Shown here piece after piece: positions 33,709-42,025 of a DNA stretch of 64,000 bases (within the stretch, counting starts at the first letter, position 1; every line of letters begins with the position of its first letter). This DNA is from Rhodococcus sp. HNM0563. Lineage in GTDB: Bacteria; Actinomycetota; Actinomycetes; Mycobacteriales; Mycobacteriaceae. The position numbers and the translations under genes were made by a program. The stretch is taken from contig NZ_JAASAF010000001.1 of assembly GCF_012726195.1 (NCBI RefSeq), positions 682,001 through 746,000 on the forward strand, given 5' to 3'. The notes under the pieces are model-generated. The model searched no databases. It saw nothing but the letters and a program-made list of their open reading frames with translations, and was not told the DNA's origin.

Positions 33709-35510
33709 CCGAGATGAGCCCCGACGCCGACCGCCGCCTACTTCCGGTCGCTACCGCGCGCGAATCGTGGGCCTGGCTCGGTCGGGCGGTTCGCCGGAAA
33801 TCAGCGGTCGCTGCAGCGGCAGTCGTCACGGCCGCGCTGGGCGCCGCCGCCACCGTGCTACCCGTCTACATGTTCGGGGTACTCGTCGACCGCGTTCGAG
33901 AGTCGGCGCCGATGTCCGCACTCGGCGGGATCGTCGCGATCATCGCGATTGCGGCGATCGCAGCGGGCGTGTTCACCGGCCTTGCCGGGTATTTCGTCGC
34001 GGTGCTGGGGTCCACTGTGCTTGCGCGCCTGCGCGAAGCGGTGGTGATACGCGCACTGGGACTACCGATGCGCACAGTCGAGCAGGCAGGCAAGGGTGAC
34101 GTTCTCGCCCGTGTCGGCGACGACGTCGCCGTGATCGACAAGGCGGTCTCCGAGGCTGTTCCGCCGGTGATCTCCGCGCTGTTCCTCGTCGCGGTGAGCT
34201 TGACGACGATGGTCGGAATCGACTGGCGCCTGGGACTGGCCGGCGCGATCGCCGTGCCGATGTACACGTTGGCGCTGCGGTGGTACCTGCCCCGGTCCGC
34301 TCCTCGATACGCCGCGCAGCGTGTGGCGATGGGAGCGCGATCCCAGGCCCTGATCAGCAGCATCCAGGGGCAGCGCACCGTTCGGGCCTATGGAGCCGAA
34401 GCTGTACACCGAGACCGCGTGGACCAAGCGTCCGACCGCGCGCGGCTGCTCGGCATCGATGTGTTCTCGATCTTCGCGCGCTTCGCGAGCCGCGGAAATC
34501 GCGCCGAGTTCGTGAGCCTGGCATGCATCCTGGCCGCGGGCTTCGTACTGGTCGACGACGGGTCGGTCTCGGTCGGTCAGGTCACCGCCGCGGCGCTCCT
34601 GTTTCACCAGTTGTTCAATCCGCTCGGTGCGATCCTGTTCACCTTCGACGAAGTGCAGTCGGCCGGTGCGAGTCTGGCGCGGCTGGTCGGCGTCGTCTCG
34701 ATCCAGGACACGCGGCCGGTGGCCGACCCTCGCGTACCTACCGATTCGGGCCTGCGGCTGAGCGGCATCCGCCACGGTTACGACGGGCACGAGGTACTCC
34801 ACGGCATCGACCTGACGATTGCCCCTGGCGAGCGGATCGCACTGGTCGGCCCGACCGGGTCGGGCAAGAGCACACTCGCGGCGATTGCAGCAGGCAGCAT
34901 CACCCCGGACTCGGGTGAGGTGTTGCTGGGCGGAGTGCCGCTTGCCGAGCTCGCAGCAACACTCCGCGATCGTCTCGTGATCGTGACCCAGGAGGTACAC
35001 ACCTTCGCAGGTACACTGCGCGACGACCTGCGACTTGCCGTGCCGCACGCTGACGACCGGATGGTCGATGCTGCGCTCGCCGAGGTGGGTGCGTCCGGCT
35101 GGGTTCGTGCGCTGCCCGGCGGCATCGACACGGTGGTGGGCGAGGGCGGTCATCGGCTCACTGCCGCACAAGCGCAGCAACTCGCGCTCGCCCGCGTCCT
35201 TCTTGCCGACCCCGCGATCGTGATCCTCGACGAGGCGACTGCCGAAGCCGGAAGTGCTGGGGCCAGGGATCTCGAGAGTTCGGCGGCCGTCACGGTGCTC
35301 GGCCGGACCTCGCTGGTGGTAGCGCACCGGCTTACCCAGGCGGTCACCGCGGACCGGATCGTCGTGCTCGAGCACGGACTCGTCTGCGAATCGGGAACCC
35401 ACGAAGAATTGATTGCTGCAGGAGGGCAGTATGCGCGGCTGTGGGCCACCTGGTCGGGCAACGACGCGCCGGAGGGCAGGACGCCCGAGGGCGCGACGAA
35501 TGACGAATGA
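33705..35510 (+). CDS. ABC exporter-fold half-transporter with active Walker motifs
   Basis: 601 residues: exporter-type six-helix domain (about 25-320) and an NBD. Walker A is LVGPTGSGKSTLAAIAAGS, Walker B is IVILDEATAEAGS with the catalytic Glu, and the switch His is in LVVAHRL. The signature is degenerate, LTAAQAQQLALARVL in place of LSGGQ. With its partner upstream, exactly one of the two composite ATP sites would be consensus: these Walker motifs plus the partner's LSGGQ. It is therefore very likely an obligate heterodimer. Likely iron or siderophore linked by neighbourhood. Confidence 0.87.
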   Translation: MTEMSPDADRRLLPVATARESWAWLGRAVRRKSAVAAAAVVTAALGAAATVLPVYMFGVLVDRVRESAPMSALGGIVAIIAIAAIAAGVFTGLAGYFVAVLGSTVLARLREAVVIRALGLPMRTVEQAGKGDVLARVGDDVAVIDKAVSEAVPPVISALFLVAVSLTTMVGIDWRLGLAGAIAVPMYTLALRWYLPRSAPRYAAQRVAMGARSQALISSIQGQRTVRAYGAEAVHRDRVDQASDRARLLGIDVFSIFARFASRGNRAEFVSLACILAAGFVLVDDGSVSVGQVTAAALLFHQLFNPLGAILFTFDEVQSAGASLARLVGVVSIQDTRPVADPRVPTDSGLRLSGIRHGYDGHEVLHGIDLTIAPGERIALVGPTGSGKSTLAAIAAGSITPDSGEVLLGGVPLAELAATLRDRLVIVTQEVHTFAGTLRDDLRLAVPHADDRMVDAALAEVGASGWVRALPGGIDTVVGEGGHRLTAAQAQQLALARVLLADPAIVILDEATAEAGSAGARDLESSAAVTVLGRTSLVVAHRLTQAVTADRIVVLEHGLVCESGTHEELIAAGGQYARLWATWSGNDAPEGRTPEGATNDE

Positions 35511-35586
35511 CGAATAAGGCCGGTCTTCCCCTCGTTACAACAGCTTGGTGACGCACCACAGGGTAGTTGCGAGATTTTCATCACAT

Positions 35587-35614
35587 TTGGTAGTGTTTTG
35601 TTATCCGCTACGAT
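35587..35614 (+). promoter_or_regulatory. Promoter upstream of small membrane protein gene
   Basis: TTGGTA (35587-35592) and TACGAT (35609-35614) with a 16-bp spacer. The surrounding 50 bp are T-rich compared with the rest of the window. It would give a leader of about 125 nt in which I see no further element. Confidence 0.4.
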
Positions 35615-35745
35615 GCCGGCCCGGCCCTGGCGGATGAAGAGCGGAACTTTCGGTCCATTCGGATACCGCGGTCGCGTCGGTCAGGCTCGGCTCTGTCGAC
35701 GAGATGCGATCGAGTCCGCTCCGGGGTGGGAAACGGGAGGGAATC

Positions 35746-36048
35746 ATGGGCGAACATCACGCCGAGTCGGGGGACCGGTCGTCACAGGGCAGAGCGTTGG
35801 CCATCCTCGTTCTGTCCGCAGCACTCATCGTCGGAACGACGGTGGTCATGGTCACCGGATCCGTTGTGGCAGGTGTTCTCTACGGTGCGCTCACGGGTGT
35901 GGGCGTCGTCGTGGCGTACCTGATGATCACGCCGGGGCCGGCAGCAGGTCGGCTGCACACCGCTGGTGAACGAGTCCGGAACCTGCGCCGAACGCATCCG
36001 CGGGGAGCAGTCGCAGTACGGGGGCGTGGTAAACACTCCGTCGCCTAG
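35746..36048 (+). CDS. Small membrane protein, unknown function
   Basis: 100 residues. Two predicted membrane helices (about 18-35 ALAILVLSAALIVGTTVVMV and 38-60 VVAGVLYGALTGVGVVVAYL) joined by a short turn, followed by a basic tail with many Arg and His (RVRNLRRTHPRGAVAVRGRG). No family recognised. ATG 35746 has GGGAGG 5 bases upstream. Confidence 0.6.
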   Translation: MGEHHAESGDRSSQGRALAILVLSAALIVGTTVVMVTGSVVAGVLYGALTGVGVVVAYLMITPGPAAGRLHTAGERVRNLRRTHPRGAVAVRGRGKHSVA

Positions 36049-36109
36049 ACGCAGCGCAGCTGTAGGTTCGTGCCGAGCGTGTCAGTAGGGCGGCGAACTG
36101 ACTCGCGGT

Positions 36110-36592
36110 TCAGCCGCACAGCGCACCGATTTCGGCGATCACGTGATCAGAACTGCGCACCACCCACACAGCGTGTCCGTCGCGGCACGTCGGCATCAAC
36201 ATTCGTTGTTCGTTGATTGGCCACTGTACGAACGGCATCCCGCTGGCCAGCTGATCTTGCACCTCACCGGCGATGAGGACGGTCAGCTCCTGCACCGATT
36301 GCTCGACGTGTAGACCGCCAAATCCGAAACCCTTCAGCGCCACGGTACCCGTCGTTTTGCGCCGTGGCCGCGGCCCGGCTTCGAGCATGAGGTGACAGTA
36401 GTCGGTGTCGAGAAGCGACACCGTCCACAGGCAGTTCTGCACGTAGGTGTCGGGGCCGTGCCAGCGGCACTGCAGATCTCGCCCCACGGCGTGGCACGCA
36501 CCGACGATATTCATCGGAGCGTCGTCCGGTGCATCCGGTCCGGTGATCGGAAACGTCCAAACATTCAGGTAGTTCGTCTCAGGTGAGAACAC
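36110..36592 (-). CDS. Hypothetical protein
   Basis: 160 residues, no family recognised. It is Trp- and Cys-rich for its size (for example CRWHGPDTYVQNCLWTVSLL and PTCRDGHAVWVVRSSDHVI), with no signal peptide or membrane helix. Start is GTG 36592. Codon use is ordinary for the window and the frame is open without shadows of a better gene on the other strand, so it is probably real. Partners and role unknown. Confidence 0.5.
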   Translation of the reverse strand: MFSPETNYLNVWTFPITGPDAPDDAPMNIVGACHAVGRDLQCRWHGPDTYVQNCLWTVSLLDTDYCHLMLEAGPRPRRKTTGTVALKGFGFGGLHVEQSVQELTVLIAGEVQDQLASGMPFVQWPINEQRMLMPTCRDGHAVWVVRSSDHVIAEIGALCG

Positions 36593-36806
36593 ACTCTCAG
36601 CTTCGCATGGCGACGGCCGAAGAAGGTGGTGCCGGATCCGATGAGGACGCCATCCGGTGGTCCTCTCGGGCAGTACCGAGTGGACTACCTGGAATAGAAC
36701 CTACCCGTGCGGGCCCGCGGCGTCGGCCGTTGCGGCAAGGCGCCGGAGTCCTGCACGTACCCGACCTCAACCTCGCTGGTCCAGGCAGTCTTTTCAGGGT
36801 CCCGCT

Positions 36807-36873
36807 ACTGACACGAAATCGAGAAAGCGACACGCCACTTACAGGCAACTGACACGAGATCGAGAAACTGACA
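36807..36873. repeat. 26-bp direct repeat pair, possible insertion-sequence end
   Basis: ACTGACACGAAATCGAGAAA... (36807-36832) and ACTGACACGAGATCGAGAAA... (36848-36873) agree at 23 of 26 positions, 41 bp apart, and each ends in GACA. Multiple near-identical repeats with terminal TGACA/TGTCA are typical of IS21-type transposon ends. No transposase gene is present. Confidence 0.5.
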
Positions 36874-36989
36874 TCGAGAACGGGAACCTACAGCAGCGGC
36901 CCGGGGAAGTCTCCGTCACGCAGCAACGCTCGATCGGTGTTCCGCGCGCCGGAGGCGCCACGGGGTCTGTATGGTCGCGTGCCGTCGCC

Positions 36990-36995
36990 TACTCT
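36990..36995 (+). promoter_or_regulatory. -10 box for leaderless Hsp70-RCC1 gene
   Basis: TACTCT ends 8 bases before ATG 37004. The paralogous gene at 39501 has the same arrangement (TAGTCT, 8 bases). Confidence 0.45.
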
Positions 36996-37003
36996 CGTGA
37001 GCC

Positions 37004-39361
37004 ATGAGCATCGGAGAATGGTCGCTGGCGGTCGATTTCGGTACGTCCAACACAGCTGCCGCCGTGACCGATGCACGAACGGGCATCCATACGCTCTCGT
37101 TGACACATCAAAGCAATCTCATGGCGTCGTCCGTCTTCGTCCGGTCGGTGCCGGTGCGGTCGCTCGGCGACATCCTCGTCGGCGATGCCGCGGTCAATGC
37201 TGCTGATTCTGACCCGGGCGCGTTCGTTCCGTCACCGAAGCGACTCGTGAGTCTGCCTGCCGTCTCGGTCCGCGGCACGCCCGTTCCCCGCACAGCCCTG
37301 TTCGCAGCAGTGATCGGCACGGTCTACCACCGCGCACTGCGTCACAACAACAGCATCCCCCCCTCCCGCGTCGCACTCACGCACCCCGAAGGATGGTCGG
37401 CGGACGTGGTTGCTGTGCTCACCGATGCAGCCGCCCAGGGAGGCATCGATCCATCGACTGTGGTGACGGTGTCCGAACCGCGCGCCGCCGCGCATTTCTA
37501 CTCCCGCAGCACTCCCGTCCCGGCAGGATCCGCGATCGCCGTGTTCGACTTCGGCGGCGGCACTGTCGACGTAGCGATCCTGCGTAGTACCCCGGATGCC
37601 GAATTCGAGGTCGTCACCGCCGTCGGCGACAACGGACTCGGCGGTAAGAACTTCGACGCTCTCGTCCGCAACTGGGCCGAGTCCCAGCTCGCTGACCTCA
37701 ACCCTGAACTCGCCGAGTACCTGCGCGGATCCGGTCCCGACCAGTTGCAGGCGCGACGGGCCCTGGAGGAGTCCGCGCGTCGCGCCAAGGAAGTGCTCTC
37801 GGATGCGCCGTCCGCGACGGTATCCGCCGCAGGCGGCCCGTGGCGCGAGAATCTGCTCCTGACTCGTGGGGAGTTCGAAGACCTGATCGCCCCCCAGGTC
37901 GAGCAGGCTGCCGCCCTCGTCCGCACCGCGCTGACCCAGGGGCGAGTCCCGCATGATCGCTTGCAGGCCATCTATCTTACCGGTGGTTCCTCACGGATCC
38001 CCTTGGTGCACAGCATGCTTGGGCAGGTCGGCCCTGTCGCGACCCTCGACGACCCGAAAACCGTCGTCGCGCGGGGCGCGCTCGTCGCCACTGGCCGCTC
38101 CGGCAGGCCCGCGGCTGCCCCCACCGTGCCGGTGCGTGCGCCTCGGCCGGAGCCGGACCGTATCCGCACGTCCGCCCGAACTCTCACGGTGCTCGGTGCG
38201 GTAGTGGCGGTGATCGCTGCCGCCATCGGTGTGGCGGTCTACTGGCCTGATTCGGGCGCCGGTGACGGCGGTACGGCCAGCGGAGGGCCTGCGCCGTCGC
38301 TTGCGGAGAACGACGTGTTCACCGTCTCCGCAGGAGGATGGTTCACCTGCGCAGATTCTCGGGGTGATGTCAGCTGCTGGGGCCTCAACGCCTCCGGTCA
38401 ACTCGGCGACGGAACCACCGATTCCCGATACTCACCTGTCTCGGTCGAACTCCCCGGACCCGTTTCCGCACTCGGCACGGGTCGCGAACACACCTGCGCG
38501 TCACTCGACAATGGCGAAACCTACTGCTGGGGATACAACACGTTCGGTCAGCTCGGCACGGGCACCACCGACCCGAGTTCAGAACCGGTGCGGATCGACA
38601 TGCCTGCCGCAGTCTCCGCACTGAGCGCAGGGGAAGACCACACTTGTGCCCTCACCGACGGCGGCGAAGGCTACTGCTGGGGCCGCAACACCAACGGCCA
38701 GATCGGCGAGGAGGGGACGGACCTGATCGAATCGCCCCACCGCATCGACCTGCCCACCATGACGTCGCTGGCAGCAGGTGGCAACCACACGTGCGCGTCC
38801 ACCGTCGTCGGCGACGTCTTCTGCTGGGGCGCGAATACGTCCGGCCAACTCGGCCGCGGATACACCAACGACTCCGACGTCGCGATCGCCGACCCGCTGC
38901 AAGTGGAACTCCCCGGGCCCGCCGCGTTCGTCGCGGCGGGGCGGGGACACACCTGCGCCGCACTCGAAGACACCCGGACATACTGCTGGGGTGAGAACGG
39001 CTGGGGCCAGCTCGGGGACGGCACCACCGACTCGCGATCCGAACCCGTGCAGGCTTCGCTGTCCGGGGCCGCTGCGCTCGCGGCGTCCCTGCGGCACACC
39101 TGCGCGCTGACCGAAGACAGCGCCGTCTCTTGTTGGGGCACGACGGACTGGGGTCAGCACACCAGCGCGCCCGGCACCCACTCGACCGAAGCGACTCGCG
39201 TGACACTGCCTGCAGCAGCCACGGCCATCACGACCGGTGCCGTGCACACCTGCGCGACCACGGTTGACGAGCAGGTGTTCTGCTGGGGCGAGAACGGAAA
39301 CGGGGAACTGGGCAACGAATCGACGACGGCGAGTGCGGTACCGGTGCGAGTTCCCGTCTGA
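37004..39361 (+). CDS. Hsp70-like ATPase, transmembrane helix and RCC1 propeller fusion
   Basis: 785 residues in three parts. Residues 1-365 are an Hsp70/actin-fold ATPase: phosphate loop 1 AVDFGTSNTAAA, the connecting SEPRAAAHFYSRST, phosphate loop 2 AVFDFGGGTVDVAIL and adenosine loop AIYLTGGSSRIPLVHSML. No Hsp70 peptide-binding domain follows. After a Pro/Arg-rich linker, one membrane helix lies at about 393-414. Residues 440-785 hold seven RCC1-type units, each with one Cys in an HTCA-like strand and one in a YCWG-like strand (14 Cys in all), then G-Q-L-G-D-G-T-T turns. By the positive-inside rule the ATPase is cytoplasmic and the propeller outside. Function is unknown; it suggests nucleotide-dependent signalling or assembly across the membrane. 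Leaderless ATG start; the paralogue follows after 139 bp. Confidence 0.85.
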   Translation: MSIGEWSLAVDFGTSNTAAAVTDARTGIHTLSLTHQSNLMASSVFVRSVPVRSLGDILVGDAAVNAADSDPGAFVPSPKRLVSLPAVSVRGTPVPRTALFAAVIGTVYHRALRHNNSIPPSRVALTHPEGWSADVVAVLTDAAAQGGIDPSTVVTVSEPRAAAHFYSRSTPVPAGSAIAVFDFGGGTVDVAILRSTPDAEFEVVTAVGDNGLGGKNFDALVRNWAESQLADLNPELAEYLRGSGPDQLQARRALEESARRAKEVLSDAPSATVSAAGGPWRENLLLTRGEFEDLIAPQVEQAAALVRTALTQGRVPHDRLQAIYLTGGSSRIPLVHSMLGQVGPVATLDDPKTVVARGALVATGRSGRPAAAPTVPVRAPRPEPDRIRTSARTLTVLGAVVAVIAAAIGVAVYWPDSGAGDGGTASGGPAPSLAENDVFTVSAGGWFTCADSRGDVSCWGLNASGQLGDGTTDSRYSPVSVELPGPVSALGTGREHTCASLDNGETYCWGYNTFGQLGTGTTDPSSEPVRIDMPAAVSALSAGEDHTCALTDGGEGYCWGRNTNGQIGEEGTDLIESPHRIDLPTMTSLAAGGNHTCASTVVGDVFCWGANTSGQLGRGYTNDSDVAIADPLQVELPGPAAFVAAGRGHTCAALEDTRTYCWGENGWGQLGDGTTDSRSEPVQASLSGAAALAASLRHTCALTEDSAVSCWGTTDWGQHTSAPGTHSTEATRVTLPAAATAITTGAVHTCATTVDEQVFCWGENGNGELGNESTTASAVPVRVPV

Positions 39362-39486
39362 CCACGTGAAGTACCGGGTCACTGCACCGACGCTTCGAGG
39401 CCTTCCCCCGATCGCGCGGGTCACCGTTGCCTCGCGACCCACGGCAACCCGGGCACGGGCCAGAAGTTTCGTGCGGAGCGTAGTAC

Positions 39487-39492
39487 TAGTCT
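39487..39492 (+). promoter_or_regulatory. -10 box for leaderless second Hsp70-like gene
   Basis: TAGTCT ends 8 bases before ATG 39501, so the paralogue probably has its own promoter rather than relying on the upstream gene. Confidence 0.45.
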
Positions 39493-39500
39493 CCTGAATC

Positions 39501-41315
39501 ATGAGTGATGAACGATGGTGGCTCGCGATCGATTTCGGGACGTCGAACACAGCGGCCGCACACACCCGTACAGGCGACGGCTCGATCCATCCGGTATCGC
39601 TCACCCATCGCTCGAACCTATTGCCCTCGGCGGTGTTCGTACGCGCGGACAGCGAGATTCTCACCGGCGCCGCCGCCCAGAATGCGGCAGCCGGCCACCC
39701 GGAGGGTTTCGTGCCCGCGCCCAAACGCCTGATCTCGCAGCCGTTCATCCGGACCGGCCATGTGGACCTGACACCGCCACAGATGATCGCGGCAGTGTTG
39801 CGCAGCGTGATGCGTCGAGCGGCGGTACTGCACAACGGCGTGCCGCCCGAGCGCGTCGTACTCACCCACCCCGAAGCGTGGTCGCATGCCACTGTCGCGG
39901 TGCTGGTGGACGCGGCCTCGCGAGCGGGAATCGAACCGTCCACGATCACCACCGTGTCGGAACCCCGCGCGGCCGCCTACTACTACACCCGCACCGCTCG
40001 GCTGCCGCCCGGTACGGCGATCGCCGTGTTCGACTTCGGCGGGGGAACCGCTGACGTCGCGGTACTGCGGATCGCAGACTCCGGGGCGTTCGACGTCGTG
40101 GCCGCACGGGGCGACAATGCTCTAGGAGGCAAGAACTTCGACGCACTCATCCGACGCTGGGCCCTCGACCATGTGGCCGACCGCGACGCCACAGCACGCG
40201 CCGAATTCGCCGACGGGGCGCCCGGAAGCATCGAGGCGATCCGCGCCCTCGATGAGGCTGCCCGCGGCGCCAAGGAAGTGCTCTCCGAGACACCCTCGGC
40301 AACGATCACGGTCGTCGGATCCAGATCCCGGACGACCCTGTCGCTGACCCGGCCGGAGTTCGATTCGCTGATCCGCCCGCAGGTGGAGTCGGCGGTGGAC
40401 CTCGTCCGAGACACGCTCGCTGATGCCGGTATCACGCCCGGTTCCCTGCACGCCCTCTACCTGACCGGCGGATCGTCGCGGATTCCGCTTGTGCACCAGG
40501 AATTGTCGCGGATCGCTCGGGTCGCGACACTCGACGATCCCAAGACCGTGGTGGCGCAGGGTGCGCTGATCGCTGCACGGCACATGTTCGCGTCGGACCG
40601 CGACCCTGTAACGGATCAGAACCCGGGTGCAGCCCCGAGCCGTGTCGCCGCCCGACCGTCCACGACCCCTGTGGCGGGTCCGAACCTTCCCGAGCCGTCG
40701 TCCAGTACTTCCACGCGCAACAGTCGTCGGGGACTGATCGGGGGCGCGGTCGCCGCGCTCGTCGCCGTCGGTGTCGTGATCGCGTGGGCCGCTACGCGCA
40801 GCGATTCGGTGGATCCGCAGACGGTTGCCGGTCCATCGACGGGCGTCAGCACAGTGACGGTCGCCCAGGAACCCACGACAACGCGCGCCCCGACGACGGC
40901 ACCTGTGTCGACCACCCACGCCCCGCTCACGACCGCATACGTCACCACGGCACGGACCACCAGCGCGAACTCGCCGCGGGGAGTTGTCACGGTGGCCGAC
41001 GCGGACGCACAGGGTTTCGTCGACGAGGTGGGTCCGCGGTGCAACGCGGACAACGAGGCCCTCGGTATCGCACGCACCACGGCCTCGCTCATCGTCGTAT
41101 GCAGGACCGGCGCCGACCGCCTGTACTACAAGGGGATCAGGGTCGAGGACGGATCCGGCATAGAGATAGACGACCCGATCGTGGTCGCGGACGGATTCGA
41201 AGTCACCAACGCCGGAGTGACCTACCGGTTCGACGACAGGGCCCTGCTCATCACCGAAGGGGGAACGGAACTGGCGCGAGAACCCATGCTCGAATTCTGG
41301 TCGGTCTACGACTGA
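39501..41315 (+). CDS. Hsp70-like ATPase with transmembrane helix, Thr/Pro stalk and outer domain
   Basis: 604 residues. The N-terminal ~355 residues are a clear paralogue of the upstream ATPase (LAIDFGTSNTAAAHTRTGDG, AVFDFGGGTADVAVLRIADS, ALYLTGGSSRIPLVHQELSR). A linker is followed by one membrane helix at about 413-433 (GGAVAALVAVGVVIAWAA) preceded by RNSRRG. Outside comes a Thr/Pro-rich stalk (TTTRAPTTAPVSTTHAPLTT), probably extended. The last ~105 residues form a small beta-rich domain with two Cys (GPRCNADNEALGIARTTASL and IVVCRTGADRLYYKG), similar to the tail of some actinobacterial Ser/Thr kinases and Hsp70-like proteins. Function unknown. The shared cytoplasmic domain with a different outer domain suggests two sensors feeding one kind of intracellular partner. 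Confidence 0.82.
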   Translation: MSDERWWLAIDFGTSNTAAAHTRTGDGSIHPVSLTHRSNLLPSAVFVRADSEILTGAAAQNAAAGHPEGFVPAPKRLISQPFIRTGHVDLTPPQMIAAVLRSVMRRAAVLHNGVPPERVVLTHPEAWSHATVAVLVDAASRAGIEPSTITTVSEPRAAAYYYTRTARLPPGTAIAVFDFGGGTADVAVLRIADSGAFDVVAARGDNALGGKNFDALIRRWALDHVADRDATARAEFADGAPGSIEAIRALDEAARGAKEVLSETPSATITVVGSRSRTTLSLTRPEFDSLIRPQVESAVDLVRDTLADAGITPGSLHALYLTGGSSRIPLVHQELSRIARVATLDDPKTVVAQGALIAARHMFASDRDPVTDQNPGAAPSRVAARPSTTPVAGPNLPEPSSSTSTRNSRRGLIGGAVAALVAVGVVIAWAATRSDSVDPQTVAGPSTGVSTVTVAQEPTTTRAPTTAPVSTTHAPLTTAYVTTARTTSANSPRGVVTVADADAQGFVDEVGPRCNADNEALGIARTTASLIVVCRTGADRLYYKGIRVEDGSGIEIDDPIVVADGFEVTNAGVTYRFDDRALLITEGGTELAREPMLEFWSVYD

Positions 41316-41386
41316 GCAGGCCGGCCGGTTCGGCGCGACACGCCGTACGGGTCCGACCGAACGGTCCGGTGGCGTCGGTGACGATC

Positions 41387-41392
41387 TAGCAT
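41387..41392 (+). promoter_or_regulatory. -10 box for leaderless response-regulator-like gene
   Basis: TAGCAT ends 7 bases before GTG 41400. Confidence 0.4.
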
Positions 41393-41399
41393 CGGGCCC

Positions 41400-41825
41400 G
41401 TGAGTGATGCCGAGAGCCGTCCCGCAACTCTGAAGATCCTCGTGTACAGCGACGACGCCACTGTGCGCAGCCGCGTACAGGCTGCCTTGGGCACGACCCT
41501 GCACCCCGACCTTCCACCCCTCGAGTACACCGAGGTCGCAACCGCCCCCGTCGTCCTCTCGCACCTCGACGCGGGCGGGATCGATCTGGTGATCCTGGAC
41601 GGTGAGACTGCGCCCGCCGGTGGCCTGGGGATTGCGAAGCAACTCAAGGACGAGATCGACCCGTGCCCGCCGGTCGTTGTGATCATCGGGCGTCCCGACG
41701 ACACCTGGCTCGCATCGTGGTCGCGGGCCGAGTCCGTCGTAGCGCACCCGATCGACGCGATGAAGCTCGGTCGCGAGGTCGTCCGCCTCCTGCTGCCCGG
41801 CGCCGATCCGGCACCCGCACGCTGA
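41400..41825 (+). CDS. Receiver-domain protein upstream of nuo (Rv3143-like)
   Basis: 141 residues, a single receiver (CheY-like) domain with no output domain. LKILVYSDDATVRSRVQAAL holds the acidic pair, and GIDLVILDGETAPAGGLGIA the phospho-acceptor Asp. At strand 5, where receivers keep Lys before Pro, the sequence is SVVAHPIDAMKLG, with His in that place, so signalling chemistry may be altered. A similar orphan receiver gene precedes the nuo operon in mycobacteria. Role in complex I expression or assembly is unproven. GTG start, leaderless layout; about 200 bp separate it from nuoA. Confidence 0.75.
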   Translation: MSDAESRPATLKILVYSDDATVRSRVQAALGTTLHPDLPPLEYTEVATAPVVLSHLDAGGIDLVILDGETAPAGGLGIAKQLKDEIDPCPPVVVIIGRPDDTWLASWSRAESVVAHPIDAMKLGREVVRLLLPGADPAPAR

Positions 41826-41916
41826 TCCGATCCGCCTCTGCCGGGGCGCAGAGACTACTCCTCCTGAGGAGCCCGAACGGGCGGACACGCCGCGCCGAAG
41901 AATGCGTGTCGAATCC

Positions 41917-41947
41917 TGGACAAGTCCCGCGTCATCGGCACTAGTGT
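41917..41947 (+). promoter_or_regulatory. Candidate nuo operon promoter
   Basis: TGGACA (41917-41922) and TAGTGT (41942-41947) with a 19-bp spacer lie in the ~200-bp gap before nuoA, predicting a leader of about 72 nt. I see no other gene in the gap (41826-42025). Confidence 0.4.
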
Positions 41948-42025
41948 GTGTGCCGTGGCTCACAGGATGTCCGAATGTCCGACGGCCACACGACCGGGGT
42001 TCGACGTTCGGAACCGGAGGTGCCG

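Larger units (their letters stand above)
36593..37003. other. Gene-free stretch with IS-like repeats
   Basis: About 410 bp with no convincing gene; short frames on either strand match nothing and lack ribosome sites. It contains the 26-bp repeat pair at 36807-36873 and the -10 box of the Hsp70-RCC1 gene. Confidence 0.5.

Noticed and set aside
38340..39361. CRISPR or DNA-level repeat array suggested by recurring motifs
   Set aside because: The repetition is at protein level (RCC1 units with diverged DNA), without identical repeats or spacers.
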